From assembly GCA_013361015.1 (NCBI GenBank), contig JABWAN010000400.1:1-5877 (forward strand): DNA of 5,877 nt, in the 5' to 3' direction. Shown here in pieces: positions 1-5,585 of this stretch; the first letter of the stretch is position 1; each line of letters opens with the position of its first letter. This DNA is from Candidatus Zhuqueibacterota bacterium (GTDB lineage Bacteria > Zhuqueibacterota > Zhuqueibacteria > Zhuqueibacterales > Zhuqueibacteraceae). The position numbers were made by a program, and so were the translations under genes. Under the pieces are notes generated by a model, which made no database searches, was not told the DNA's origin, and saw only the letters and a program-made list of their open reading frames with translations.

Positions 1-1947
1 GGCGTGCGCGCCGCGTTGCACGTGATCCGAAGTCATACCGAGCTTGGCGCTCATACCGTTGTCGTAAATCCAACCGTCGATCACGCCGATTGAGCCGGTA
101 ATGGTATTCGGCCCGGCCACGATTTGGTCGCCATACATCGAGATCCAATAGCCGCCGCTGCCCGCAACCTGGCCTTGACTGACGATGACCGGCTTCTTCG
201 CTTTACACTTCGCGAGCGCTTCGGCCACGAGATCGCTTGCCAACCCGTCGCCGCCGGGAGAATCGGCGCGGAAGACGATGGCCTTCACGGCAGAATTTTT
301 TGCGAGGCCGTGCAATACGCCTTCAAGCCAGCGGGCGCGAATGCCTTCCTCCAAATCGCACACGCCGAGGGCATACACCACTGCAATCTTCGGACGCTCA
401 CCCCATTGCAAAGTGCTCGCTTTTTCTTCTTCCAAAGCACGAAAAGAAACGGCGCGCATACGTTGGCCCGCGCTCTTTTGAATGGTTTCTGCGAGCGCAG
501 ACCAACGCGCGAGCGAATCAACCAAGCCCGCGGCCACCGCACGATCGGGCATAAAGAAAACTTCGTCGTCGATGAGCGCATCGAAGCCTTGCTCCGTCAG
601 CTTGCGCGAGCGGCACACTTCCGCGCGGACGAGTTCATACCAATCATCAACGAAGGCTTGGTATTGCTCGCGATCGGCTGCGGACATGCTCTCGCGGCTT
701 AAGGTTTCCATCGCGGATTTATATTTGAAGAAGCGCCACTCGTCAAAGCCGAGCCCCAATTTCTCCAACGTGCCTTTGAGATAAGTTCTTCCCAAACGAT
801 AACCTTCCAACATGAGCGTGCCTTCGGGATCCAAAAAGATCTTATCGGCTACGCTGGCGAGATGATAGGTTGTCATATCGGCATTGTCGAGAAATACAAA
901 AATCTTCTTGCCCTTCTCGCGCGCGGCGCGCAGTTCTTCGCGAATTTCCCACGCATGCTCGGGCAAAATATTCGCGCGGGAAAGATTGAGCGCAATGACG
1001 CCGGTGGCTTGATCATTTGCTGCGGCGCGAATGCCGTTCAAGATTTCCAGAAAGCGGTGCGTGTCTTTATCACCAAAAATAAATTTGTGATAATCTACGC
1101 GGCCTTTGAGTGCGATGGGAAGATAGCGGCTATTGCGCTTCACGAGTGCGTCGGTGAAACTCGGTTGGCGGCCGCCGAGACGGAGCATATAGCTATTGAA
1201 TGCGTGCTTTTGATTCGTGTCGAAATGTGCTTGGGCCGCGACTTCGGTTCTGCCCAAATTGAGCGCGAGACCGAGCGTGAACGCTTCGCCTTTGAAGCTG
1301 CGCCCGACGAGATTGATGCCCGAAACGACTTGCAACACGGCGCCCGCGCTCCACGGCGCCTCGGAGAGTTGCACGTCGTTTTGCAGAGCACCATCGGCGA
1401 AGAGCGTCAAGCGCGGCGAACCGAAAGGCCGCAAACCGATTTCGGCCGCGCCTTCGCGCGCGCTGCTTTTGAGAGAAAAATTTCCGAGCAAACCGACCGA
1501 GAGATGACGCGAGGGCCGGATGAGTGCGCCGGTCGTGAACAATCGCTCGCGGCCGAGCGCATCGAAATTTCCTGTGGACCAACCATAGCCGAAGCCCATC
1601 GCAAAGCTGCGCGTGCCGAAGCCGGTGGAGATGCGATAATCTTTCACGCTCACGTTGCCAACGTTTTGCCGCAGCATGCCGAAACCCAAACCGCGCACGC
1701 CGGTGAAGTAGCCCCAATCATGGAATGAAGTTGCGTCCGTGCCTTCCGTAGACCAATAGAAGCGATTTTCCATTTGCCGCAGCAAGGCGAGATTGGCGGG
1801 ATTGACAAAGCCGACGAGTCCATCCGCAAATGCGCCGGGGGAGGACGTCAAAAAAGAATAGCGCGAGTAGTAGTCTGGAAGCGGCTGGGCGAGGCTGAGG
1901 GAGGCAGCGGACAAAAATGCGGCGACGACGAGAACCTGCTTGTTCAT
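1..1947 (-). CDS. sppA: Signal peptide peptidase SppA (S49 family) with N-terminal outer-membrane-like domain, C-terminus off the window
   Basis: The minus frame is open for 649 codons from ATG at 1947 and runs off the left edge, so the C-terminus is missing. Residues 1-20 form a Sec signal peptide (MNKQ, hydrophobic core, SLSLA followed by QP), which supports this start; only a weak GGA lies upstream. Residues about 30-260 are glycine- and aromatic-rich with alternating strands and an early SPG and NPANLA, like FadL/PorV-type outer-membrane barrels. The rest is a tandem S49 protease. The N-terminal repeat (about 275-480) has FFKYKSAMETL with K410 matching E. coli Lys209. The C-terminal repeat (from about 520) has GSGGYWIS with S597 matching E. 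coli Ser409, then TITGSIGV. The family cleaves membrane-embedded remnant signal peptides with a Ser-Lys dyad. E. coli SppA has 618 residues, so about 200 extra residues here come from the N-terminal domain. Identity as S49 is strong; the barrel assignment is inference. Confidence 0.92.
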   Translation of the reverse strand, partial: MNKQVLVVAAFLSAASLSLAQPLPDYYSRYSFLTSSPGAFADGLVGFVNPANLALLRQMENRFYWSTEGTDATSFHDWGYFTGVRGLGFGMLRQNVGNVSVKDYRISTGFGTRSFAMGFGYGWSTGNFDALGRERLFTTGALIRPSRHLSVGLLGNFSLKSSAREGAAEIGLRPFGSPRLTLFADGALQNDVQLSEAPWSAGAVLQVVSGINLVGRSFKGEAFTLGLALNLGRTEVAAQAHFDTNQKHAFNSYMLRLGGRQPSFTDALVKRNSRYLPIALKGRVDYHKFIFGDKDTHRFLEILNGIRAAANDQATGVIALNLSRANILPEHAWEIREELRAAREKGKKIFVFLDNADMTTYHLASVADKIFLDPEGTLMLEGYRLGRTYLKGTLEKLGLGFDEWRFFKYKSAMETLSRESMSAADREQYQAFVDDWYELVRAEVCRSRKLTEQGFDALIDDEVFFMPDRAVAAGLVDSLARWSALAETIQKSAGQRMRAVSFRALEEEKASTLQWGERPKIAVVYALGVCDLEEGIRARWLEGVLHGLAKNSAVKAIVFRADSPGGDGLASDLVAEALAKCKAKKPVIVSQGQVAGSGGYWISMYGDQIVAGPNTITGSIGVIDGWIYDNGMSAKLGMTSDHVQRGAHA

Positions 1948-2226
1948 GGTTTGATGTGTTCCAAAAGTTTGAGACCTTGCACGCGGCGAGCTTGCTTGCT
2001 TTGCGCAGCAATCGCTTTCAGAATACTATTCACTCGTGCGCATGGAACCGGCTTCGCGCTCATGCCTTTCGTGAGCAAGGCACGATGCTAAGAAGCGCAT
2101 CGAATTGTTTGGCAAGCTCGAACAAGCCGTGGTATGCGCCACGCGCGCACGAATTTGTTCTTTCCTGCAAACGCGCGAGCAAGAACGAAATGATTTTCTT
2201 TTTGCAAGAGCGCGTTATCACAAGAT

Positions 2227-2236
2227 ATGCTAGCAT
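2227..2236. repeat. 10-base perfect palindrome
   Basis: ATGCTAGCAT reads the same on both strands and lies 280 bases upstream of the sppA start. A short protein-binding site is possible, but a palindrome of this size can occur by chance and no second copy was seen. Confidence 0.2.
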
Positions 2237-2390
2237 TTGACAAGGGTGCAGCTTTGCTTCCCAATGGATGAGGCGAGGAAGCGCGCTGAGGAGTTTTTTA
2301 CTTGCCCTTCCGAAAGCCGCGCGCCGCCTTCGAACCAGCGTTTCAATACCCACGCTGCGGCTCGTTGCGCTCGCCGATCGGAAGAGCCGG

Positions 2391-2506
2391 TTATCTAACA
2401 AGCGCGTCAAAGTGTGCGAGGCCAGGGCGGTAACGCTCCGCAATGCGTTCTCGCACGTCGAGGTGTTTGCCGTCGAAGAGTCTGAGATCTTTTTTTTGAG
2501 CGACAT
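2391..2506 (-). pseudogene. Possible small gene relic broken at an A8 run
   Basis: From 2489 the minus frame reads 32 residues (DLRLFDGKHLDVRERIAE, then RYRPGLAHFDALVR) to TAA at 2393-2391. The stretch is charged and amphipathic with coding-like third positions. It has no start in its own frame. An ATG at 2506 (MSLKKK) sits directly before a run of eight A residues (2497-2490); one more A would join the two into a 38-residue protein. I do not recognise a family. This may be a decayed gene fragment, a slippage-dependent small protein, a sequencing error, or chance. Confidence 0.18.
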
Positions 2507-2558
2507 GTCATGAAGGTGGACGATCAAATTTGATGAAGGCCCCGATCTCTTTTGCTGC

Positions 2559-2625
2559 CATTCAGAAGGAATCCTTTTGAGCGCTGGGAACTGTGCCCAG
2601 TTCGTGAAAAGATTCCTACTGAATG
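2559..2625. repeat. 67-base interrupted palindrome just downstream of rnc
   Basis: The outer arms CATTCAG (2559-2565) and CTGAATG (2619-2625) are perfect complements. Inside them GGAATCCTTTT (2567-2577) pairs with AAAAGATTCC (2607-2616), with one bulged C. The centre can form either CTGGG/CCCAG (2584-2588 with 2596-2600) or GAACTG/CAGTTC (2588-2593 with 2598-2603). It starts 24 bases past the rnc stop codon on the minus strand. There is no U-tract after the stem, so it is not a classical intrinsic terminator. It may be a REP/MITE-like intergenic palindrome or an mRNA 3' stabilising stem. Confidence 0.6.
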
Positions 2626-2648
2626 ACAGAGCCGAAGGCGGTACCCAT

Positions 2649-3398
2649 TTACAACAGCACCAACTGCGCCAGTGCGTTCTGCGCGGCTTGTTGCTCGGCG
2701 CGTTTTTTGGAATGGCCGATGCCGATGCCCAAGGAACGGTTTTGAATTTTTACTTCAACCGTGAAGAGTTTTTCGTGATCGGGACCTTCCTCGGCGAGCA
2801 CGGCGTAATACGGCGTGCCCAGGTTACGGCTCTGCGAAAGTTCCAACAGCAGGCTTTTGAAATTGCGATGCTGCTCCTCCGCGACGATGGCTTCCATTTC
2901 CCGCAAGAGCGTGCGTTCGATGAAACCACGCGCCTTTTCGAGACCGCCATCAAGGTAGATTGCGCCGATCACGGCCTCAAAGCCGTCAGCGAGAATGGAG
3001 GGCCGGGTGCGGCCGCCGGCGTGATCTTCCGAGTCGCTCATTAAAACGTATTTGCCGAGATCGAGATTGCGTGCGATGCGGGTGAGAATTTTGCGGCTGA
3101 CCAGCAGCGATTTGATCGCCGTGATCTCCCCCTCTTCTTTGTCGGGATATTTGTGGTAAAGATGTTCCGTGACCACGATGCCGAGCACGGCGTCGCCGAG
3201 CAATTCCATGCGCTCGTTCGAGCACGGGCGTTGCTCGTTCACTTGCGGCAGGAACGAACGATGCTTGAGCGCCTGCACAAGCAAAGCGCGTCGCCGAAAT
3301 CGGTATCCAATAATCCGGGCAAATGCGGATGCCGATGGGACAATCTGCTCCCCTCCCGTATGCTCATTTCGAAACAGCCTTCGCAACCACTTTAGCAT
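2649..3398 (-). CDS. rnc: Ribonuclease III
   Basis: The 249-residue product is a cytoplasmic, Mg2+-dependent endonuclease that cuts double-stranded RNA, for example in rRNA precursor processing. The RNase III signature NERMELLGDAVLG (61-73) supplies E62, E65 and D69. The second metal-binding motif LADGFEAVIGAIYLD (136-150) supplies D138 and E141, with spacing like the A. aeolicus catalytic residues. A dsRNA-binding domain fills about 178-248, with NFKSLLLELSQ and the closing HSKKRAEQQAAQNAL helix. Length is slightly above the usual 220-235 because of a basic N-terminal extension (MLKWLRRLFR). ATG 3398 is the only in-frame Met before the signature, although its Shine-Dalgarno is poor. rnc commonly follows fabF in fatty-acid clusters; here fabF is absent and a 666-base gap precedes rnc. 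The first 36 codons use CGA/AGG/GGA/GGG unlike the rest. Function is certain; the N-terminus less so. Confidence 0.96.
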   Translation of the reverse strand: MLKWLRRLFRNEHTGGEQIVPSASAFARIIGYRFRRRALLVQALKHRSFLPQVNEQRPCSNERMELLGDAVLGIVVTEHLYHKYPDKEEGEITAIKSLLVSRKILTRIARNLDLGKYVLMSDSEDHAGGRTRPSILADGFEAVIGAIYLDGGLEKARGFIERTLLREMEAIVAEEQHRNFKSLLLELSQSRNLGTPYYAVLAEEGPDHEKLFTVEVKIQNRSLGIGIGHSKKRAEQQAAQNALAQLVLL

Positions 3399-3566
3399 AA
3401 CCTATGCGGGGGAATATTGCCACGATGCCGAGCATGGCAGAGACTCGGATGTTTTAGGGAATGGCCGGCGGAGTGATGGCGCTTGTTAGTCACGCCCTGT
3501 TAATAGGAAGCGGCAAGAGGAGAGAATCTTTTGTGCGGCACCCGATCCCCACGAGCACGCAACCGA

Positions 3567-3618
3567 TTAGTCGTAACCGCAGACGCCCTTGCACCCGGGC
3601 TGCTACGGGGGCGACTAA
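3567..3618. other. GC-rich stem-loop in the region upstream of rnc
   Basis: The arms TTAGTCG (3567-3573) and CGACTAA (3612-3618) are perfect complements. The interior can add GCAG (3579-3582) with CTGC (3600-3603), or alternatively GCCC/GGGC pairs. No T-run follows on either strand, so it is not a standard terminator. It lies about 170 bases upstream of the rnc start on the minus strand and could be part of an rnc leader RNA, but no transcript start is visible. Confidence 0.35.
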
Positions 3619-3805
3619 AAGTTTCGTCTTCGTGATGATATGGTGCGGAACGTCTTCACTGCTAAACATTCTCACACTTGCCATTCGAAACGCGACGGAA
3701 AAAGCACTACCCGCCGTGAAATTTTCTGAAGCTAACATGCAGCGTCGAAATTCGCAGGCACCAGCAACGTGCGCCCAAGTCGAAGGAAGCTCTGCACGGA
3801 GAAGC

Positions 3806-3832
3806 AAAAGGGGCAAGATCAAGCCCCTTTTT
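3806..3832 (-). terminator. Symmetric (bidirectional) intrinsic terminator, probably ending the acpP transcript
   Basis: AAAAGGGGC (3806-3814) pairs perfectly with GCCCCTTTT (3823-3831) around the 8-base loop AAGATCAA. The stem has five G/C pairs flanked by A/T pairs. On the minus strand the stem ends in four T residues, and on the plus strand in five, so it could work in either direction. The only gene pointing at it is acpP, whose stop is about 235 bases upstream. It would separate acpP from rnc. Confidence 0.65.
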
Positions 3833-4064
3833 GTGGGCGACCCTCGCAAGAACATTGACACCGTTCTGTGCAGCGCGCAAGCGGCTAAATGCGATGACAC
3901 GCCGCGTCGTTTTCAAACTCGGTACGTTAGATGGCTACTGCCGCGCAGTCTACTTCTCCCTCCTGAGCAACGCTTTATTGCGCAACGAAGAGGCTTTTCA
4001 CCAAAGCATATCCTTCATACTCAAGTCATCCTTCCACGCGCGGAGAGCACGAACGCGAGCTCGA

Positions 4065-4307
4065 TTATTTCGCGGGCAGTTTCGCTTTCAGATATTCCAA
4101 CGCCTGGCCGACGGTTTGGAGTTTTTCAGCTTCCTCATCCGGAATCTCGACATCAAATTCCTCTTCGAAAGCCATCACCAACTCCACCGTGTCCAATGAA
4201 TCTGCGCCGAGATCGTCGACAAAACTCGCTGTATCCGTGACTTCGTTGGCGTCGACACCGAGCTGGTCCACGATGATTTGTTTTACTTTTGCGTCAATTT
4301 CAGCCAT
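4065..4307 (-). CDS. acpP: Acyl carrier protein
   Basis: The product is an 80-residue acidic protein, the normal length for AcpP. It carries growing acyl chains on a 4'-phosphopantetheine arm for fatty-acid and lipid synthesis in the cytoplasm. The attachment motif DDLGADSLDTVELVMAFEEE (31-50) is intact, with S37 as the modified serine. Helix III follows in FDVEIPDEEAEKLQTV. ATG 4307 is supported by AAGGAG nine bases upstream. It lies 71 bases downstream of fabG on the same strand, the usual fabG-acpP order, but the AT-rich spacer carries a perfect TATAAT, so independent transcription is likely, as expected for a very abundant protein. Its few Gly codons (GGT, GGC, GGC) match the left part of the window. 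The usual next gene, fabF, is not present downstream. Confidence 0.97.
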   Translation of the reverse strand: MAEIDAKVKQIIVDQLGVDANEVTDTASFVDDLGADSLDTVELVMAFEEEFDVEIPDEEAEKLQTVGQALEYLKAKLPAK

Positions 4308-4316
4308 TCGTCATTA

Positions 4317-4322
4317 CTCCTT
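4317..4322 (-). promoter_or_regulatory. Shine-Dalgarno site of acpP
   Basis: AAGGAG on the minus strand lies nine bases before the ATG at 4307. It is the strongest ribosome-binding site in the window, matching the high expression expected for acyl carrier protein, and it fixes the start. Confidence 0.8.
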
Positions 4323-4351
4323 GTGAGGTTCAAATGGGGAATGAGTTACGT

Positions 4352-4380
4352 ATTATAGATTTCAATTGTATTCTTTTTTC
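4352..4380 (-). promoter_or_regulatory. Candidate sigma70-type promoter for acpP
   Basis: A perfect TATAAT occurs on the minus strand at 4357-4352 inside the AT-rich fabG-acpP spacer. The position 17 bases upstream (4380-4375) reads GAAAAA, a poor match to TTGACA within an A-rich run. Transcription would begin near 4345, giving a leader of about 37 bases that includes the Shine-Dalgarno site. The -10 is convincing; the -35 is not. Confidence 0.45.
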
Positions 4381-5173
4381 AAGCCATCACCATGCCGCCA
4401 TCAACATTCAAAGTCTGGCCGGTGATATAGTCTGCTTCGGAGGAAGCAAGAAACACGGCCATACCCGCGACATCTTCCGGCGTGCCGACGCGGCCGAGCG
4501 GCACAGCTTGCAGCATAGCTTCTTTCGCGGCTTCCGGCAGGGTCGCAGTCATATCGGTTTCGACGAAGCCCGGAGCAATGGCGTTGACTTGAATGTTGCG
4601 GCTGGCCAATTCACGCGCGACCGCTTTGGTGAGGCCAATGACGCCGGCTTTAGCGGCGCAATAATTTGCCTGGCCTTTGTTGCCCATCTCCGCAACGACG
4701 GAAGTGATGTTGATAATCTTGCCCGCGCGTTGCTTCATCATCACTTTCGAGGCAGCGCGAATGCAGTTAAATGTGCCGGTGAGATTCGTGGCAAGGACGT
4801 TGTCCCAAATGTGGTCTGCATGACGGACGAGTAATTCGCTCTGTCCGATTCCGGCATTGCAGACCACGGCAATGGGGCCCTGGGTGTTGCGGGAGAATTG
4901 ATCGAACATGCGACGAACAGACTCAGGCTCCCGAACATCCGCGGCGTACGTGCTCCCAGTTCCCCCAACCTTGAGGACCTGGCCCAACGTTGTTTCGGCT
5001 GCCGATTCGTTCTGATAGTAGTGGACGCCCACATACCATCCAATCTCTCCAAAGGCCTGACTGATGGCCCGACCGATTCCTCCTGAGGCTCCGGTAACCA
5101 GGACGGCCAGGCGATTGGCTTGATTTTTCTGTTGATCTGCTCCAGTTGGTGTCGGCGAAGTCCGATGTTCCAT
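4379..5173 (-). CDS. fabG: 3-oxoacyl-ACP reductase FabG (SDR family), apparent N/C chimera
   Basis: FabG reduces 3-oxoacyl-ACP with NADPH in fatty-acid elongation. The 264-residue product has a full short-chain dehydrogenase set: TGASGGIG (27-34) for the cofactor, NAG (106-108), N130 in NLTG, S158, and YCAAK with Y171 and K175. The C-terminal half (VARELASRNIQVNAIAPGF onward) is canonical FabG. The N-terminal half differs: a 20-residue extension, then GWYVGVHYYQN, resembling another SDR subgroup I associate with Nitrospira. Gly codons shift sharply. Residues 1-110 use 9 GGA, 2 GGG, 1 GGT and 3 GGC; residues 133-264 use 12 GGC and 1 GGT. The switch lies within 4775-4846, at or just before the conserved NLTG motif. 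The usual length is about 245. No good Shine-Dalgarno precedes ATG 5173. SDR identity is certain, but the protein as written may not exist in any one organism. Confidence 0.85.
   Translation of the reverse strand: MEHRTSPTPTGADQQKNQANRLAVLVTGASGGIGRAISQAFGEIGWYVGVHYYQNESAAETTLGQVLKVGGTGSTYAADVREPESVRRMFDQFSRNTQGPIAVVCNAGIGQSELLVRHADHIWDNVLATNLTGTFNCIRAASKVMMKQRAGKIINITSVVAEMGNKGQANYCAAKAGVIGLTKAVARELASRNIQVNAIAPGFVETDMTATLPEAAKEAMLQAVPLGRVGTPEDVAGMAVFLASSEADYITGQTLNVDGGMVMA
4775..4846. other. Inferred mosaic junction inside fabG
   Basis: The last GGA glycine codon of the N-terminal type is residue 110 (4846-4844), and the first of the unbroken GGC run is residue 133 (4777-4775). Between them lies the conserved SDR region ending in NLTG, a place where two homologous genes could be joined by recombination or by misassembly on short shared sequence. 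Confidence 0.55.
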
Positions 5174-5321
5174 ATCTGATGAGGATTATGCGGCGAGAGG
5201 CTGGTCAAGGCAAGCAGGAGGTTGGTCCCTGTGCAGCTTTCATCGGCTTGCCGCTGTTGTGATGGCTATGGTACCGTCAAATTCCTTTGTCGACGGTCAA
5301 ATAATGAAACCTGGAGTGGCT
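5174..5321. promoter_or_regulatory. Divergent intergenic region with paired GTCAAAT repeats
   Basis: This 148-base region lies between the divergent fabG and secreted-protein starts. GTCAAAT occurs at 5276-5282 and 5296-5302, exactly 20 bases apart (about two helical turns). The same segment contains an inverted repeat, ACCGTC (5273-5278) and GACGGT (5292-5297). It is 20-50 bases upstream of the plus-strand gene, where an operator or activator site would fit. No clear -35/-10 pair was identified. Confidence 0.3.
5313..5316 (+). promoter_or_regulatory. Shine-Dalgarno site deciding the start of the secreted protein
   Basis: GGAG lies five bases before ATG 5322. The in-frame ATGs at 5259 and 5304 lack such a site and would put a hydrophilic stretch in front of the signal peptide, so 5322 is preferred. 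Confidence 0.5.
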
Positions 5322-5585
5322 ATGCGATCGGTATTGATGGTGGGAACCTGTGTGTTATTGAGTCTCTCGGGTTGGGCTGGGCTGTGCGGTGCGGACGAGC
5401 CTTTCACGATTGCCAAGTCGGAGGAGTATTTCCCTGATACGGTCGGCAGTCGATGGACCTATCGTGGCCAGATCAGTGAGGGACCATTGCAGACGATTGA
5501 GCGGAGGTTTTTCGAGAATGTTTCGACGGTGTCGGGAACCAAGACTCTCAATGGGGTGGCGGTGACCGTATCCTGGCCTGGATGA
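5322..5585 (+). CDS. Secreted protein of unknown function, truncated at its 3' end
   Basis: Only the first 87 codons are present. Residues 1-25 are a Sec signal peptide (MRSVLMVGTCVLLSLSGWAG, then LCGA before DEPF); the Cys is not in a proper lipobox, so signal peptidase I cleavage is more likely than lipidation. The mature part includes EYFPDTVGSRWTYRG and TIERRFFENVSTVSGTKTLN, like small beta-rich periplasmic proteins that I recall from Nitrospira genomes. I cannot assign a function. After NGVAVTV the frame reads only SWPG and stops, in the middle of what looks like a beta strand. From about 5571 the DNA instead encodes an unrelated hydrophobic protein in another frame, so the stop is probably created by a junction and is not the natural end. 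The gene is divergent from fabG, whose N-terminal half shares its codon style. Confidence 0.6.
   Translation: MRSVLMVGTCVLLSLSGWAGLCGADEPFTIAKSEEYFPDTVGSRWTYRGQISEGPLQTIERRFFENVSTVSGTKTLNGVAVTVSWPG
5568..5584. other. Inferred mosaic junction between secreted protein and membrane glycosyltransferase
   Basis: The secreted-protein frame stays plausible up to VTV (ending at 5570), then becomes SWPG-stop. The overlapping plus frame becomes a plausible transmembrane segment from ATC at 5570 or CTG at 5573 (ILAWMMALAFFLRLAF). Two unrelated reading frames changing over within a few bases, with no ribosome-binding site for the second, suggests joined fragments. Confidence 0.5.

Larger units (their letters stand above)
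1948..2648. other. Long intergenic region between rnc and sppA
   Basis: This 701-base stretch separates rnc from sppA, both on the minus strand. I see no convincing intact gene. Minus-strand frames give low-complexity, Ser/Arg/Leu-rich translations without recognisable motifs. It does hold a 67-base interrupted palindrome close to the rnc stop (2559-2625), a possible frameshifted gene relic (2391-2506), and a perfect 10-base palindrome ATGCTAGCAT at 2227-2236. The sppA promoter must lie here if sppA has its own, but I found no well-matched -35/-10 pair. The gap argues against rnc and sppA being one transcript. Confidence 0.6.
3399..4064. other. Gene-poor gap between acpP and rnc where fabF would be expected
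   Basis: This 666-base stretch contains no recognisable gene on either strand. A 136-codon minus frame (3900-3490) and a plus frame from 3461 that continues into acpP antisense both translate to low-complexity sequence and pass through the hairpin at 3806-3831, so I treat them as chance. No KASII (FabF) motif, such as the active-site Cys block or the GTG-rich C-terminus, is visible in any frame. The region contains a symmetric terminator hairpin (3806-3831) and a GC-rich stem-loop (3567-3618). Confidence 0.6.

Noticed and set aside
124..702. A 192-codon plus-strand open frame
   Set aside because: It is antisense to the SppA catalytic region (K410 at 720-718 and S597 at 159-157 on the minus strand) and has no domain signature.
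862..1728. A 288-codon plus-strand open frame
   Set aside because: It lies wholly antisense to sppA, whose minus frame has a signal peptide and S49 motifs. The plus translation has no recognisable motif and reflects the high GC at third positions.
2202..2237. A possible plus-strand promoter (TTGCAA, 18 bases, TATGCT)
   Set aside because: Both boxes match consensus at only four of six positions, and no plus-strand gene follows, so it is within chance expectation.
2060..2527. A 155-codon minus-strand open frame in the rnc-sppA gap
   Set aside because: The translation is rich in Ser, Arg and Leu without motifs. Near its start a different frame looks more protein-like, so this frame is probably chance.
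3490..3900. A 136-codon minus-strand open frame between acpP and rnc
   Set aside because: It passes through the 3806-3831 hairpin, has no ribosome-binding site that I can see, and shows no FabF or other recognisable motif. It is not a fabF remnant by eye.
3461..4240. A 259-codon plus-strand open frame
   Set aside because: It runs through the terminator hairpin and then antisense into acpP. Its translation is low-complexity, rich in Arg, Pro and Ser, and lacks family motifs.
4289..4834. A 181-codon plus-strand open frame opposite fabG
   Set aside because: It is antisense to the well-supported C-terminal half of FabG and crosses the acpP promoter spacer.
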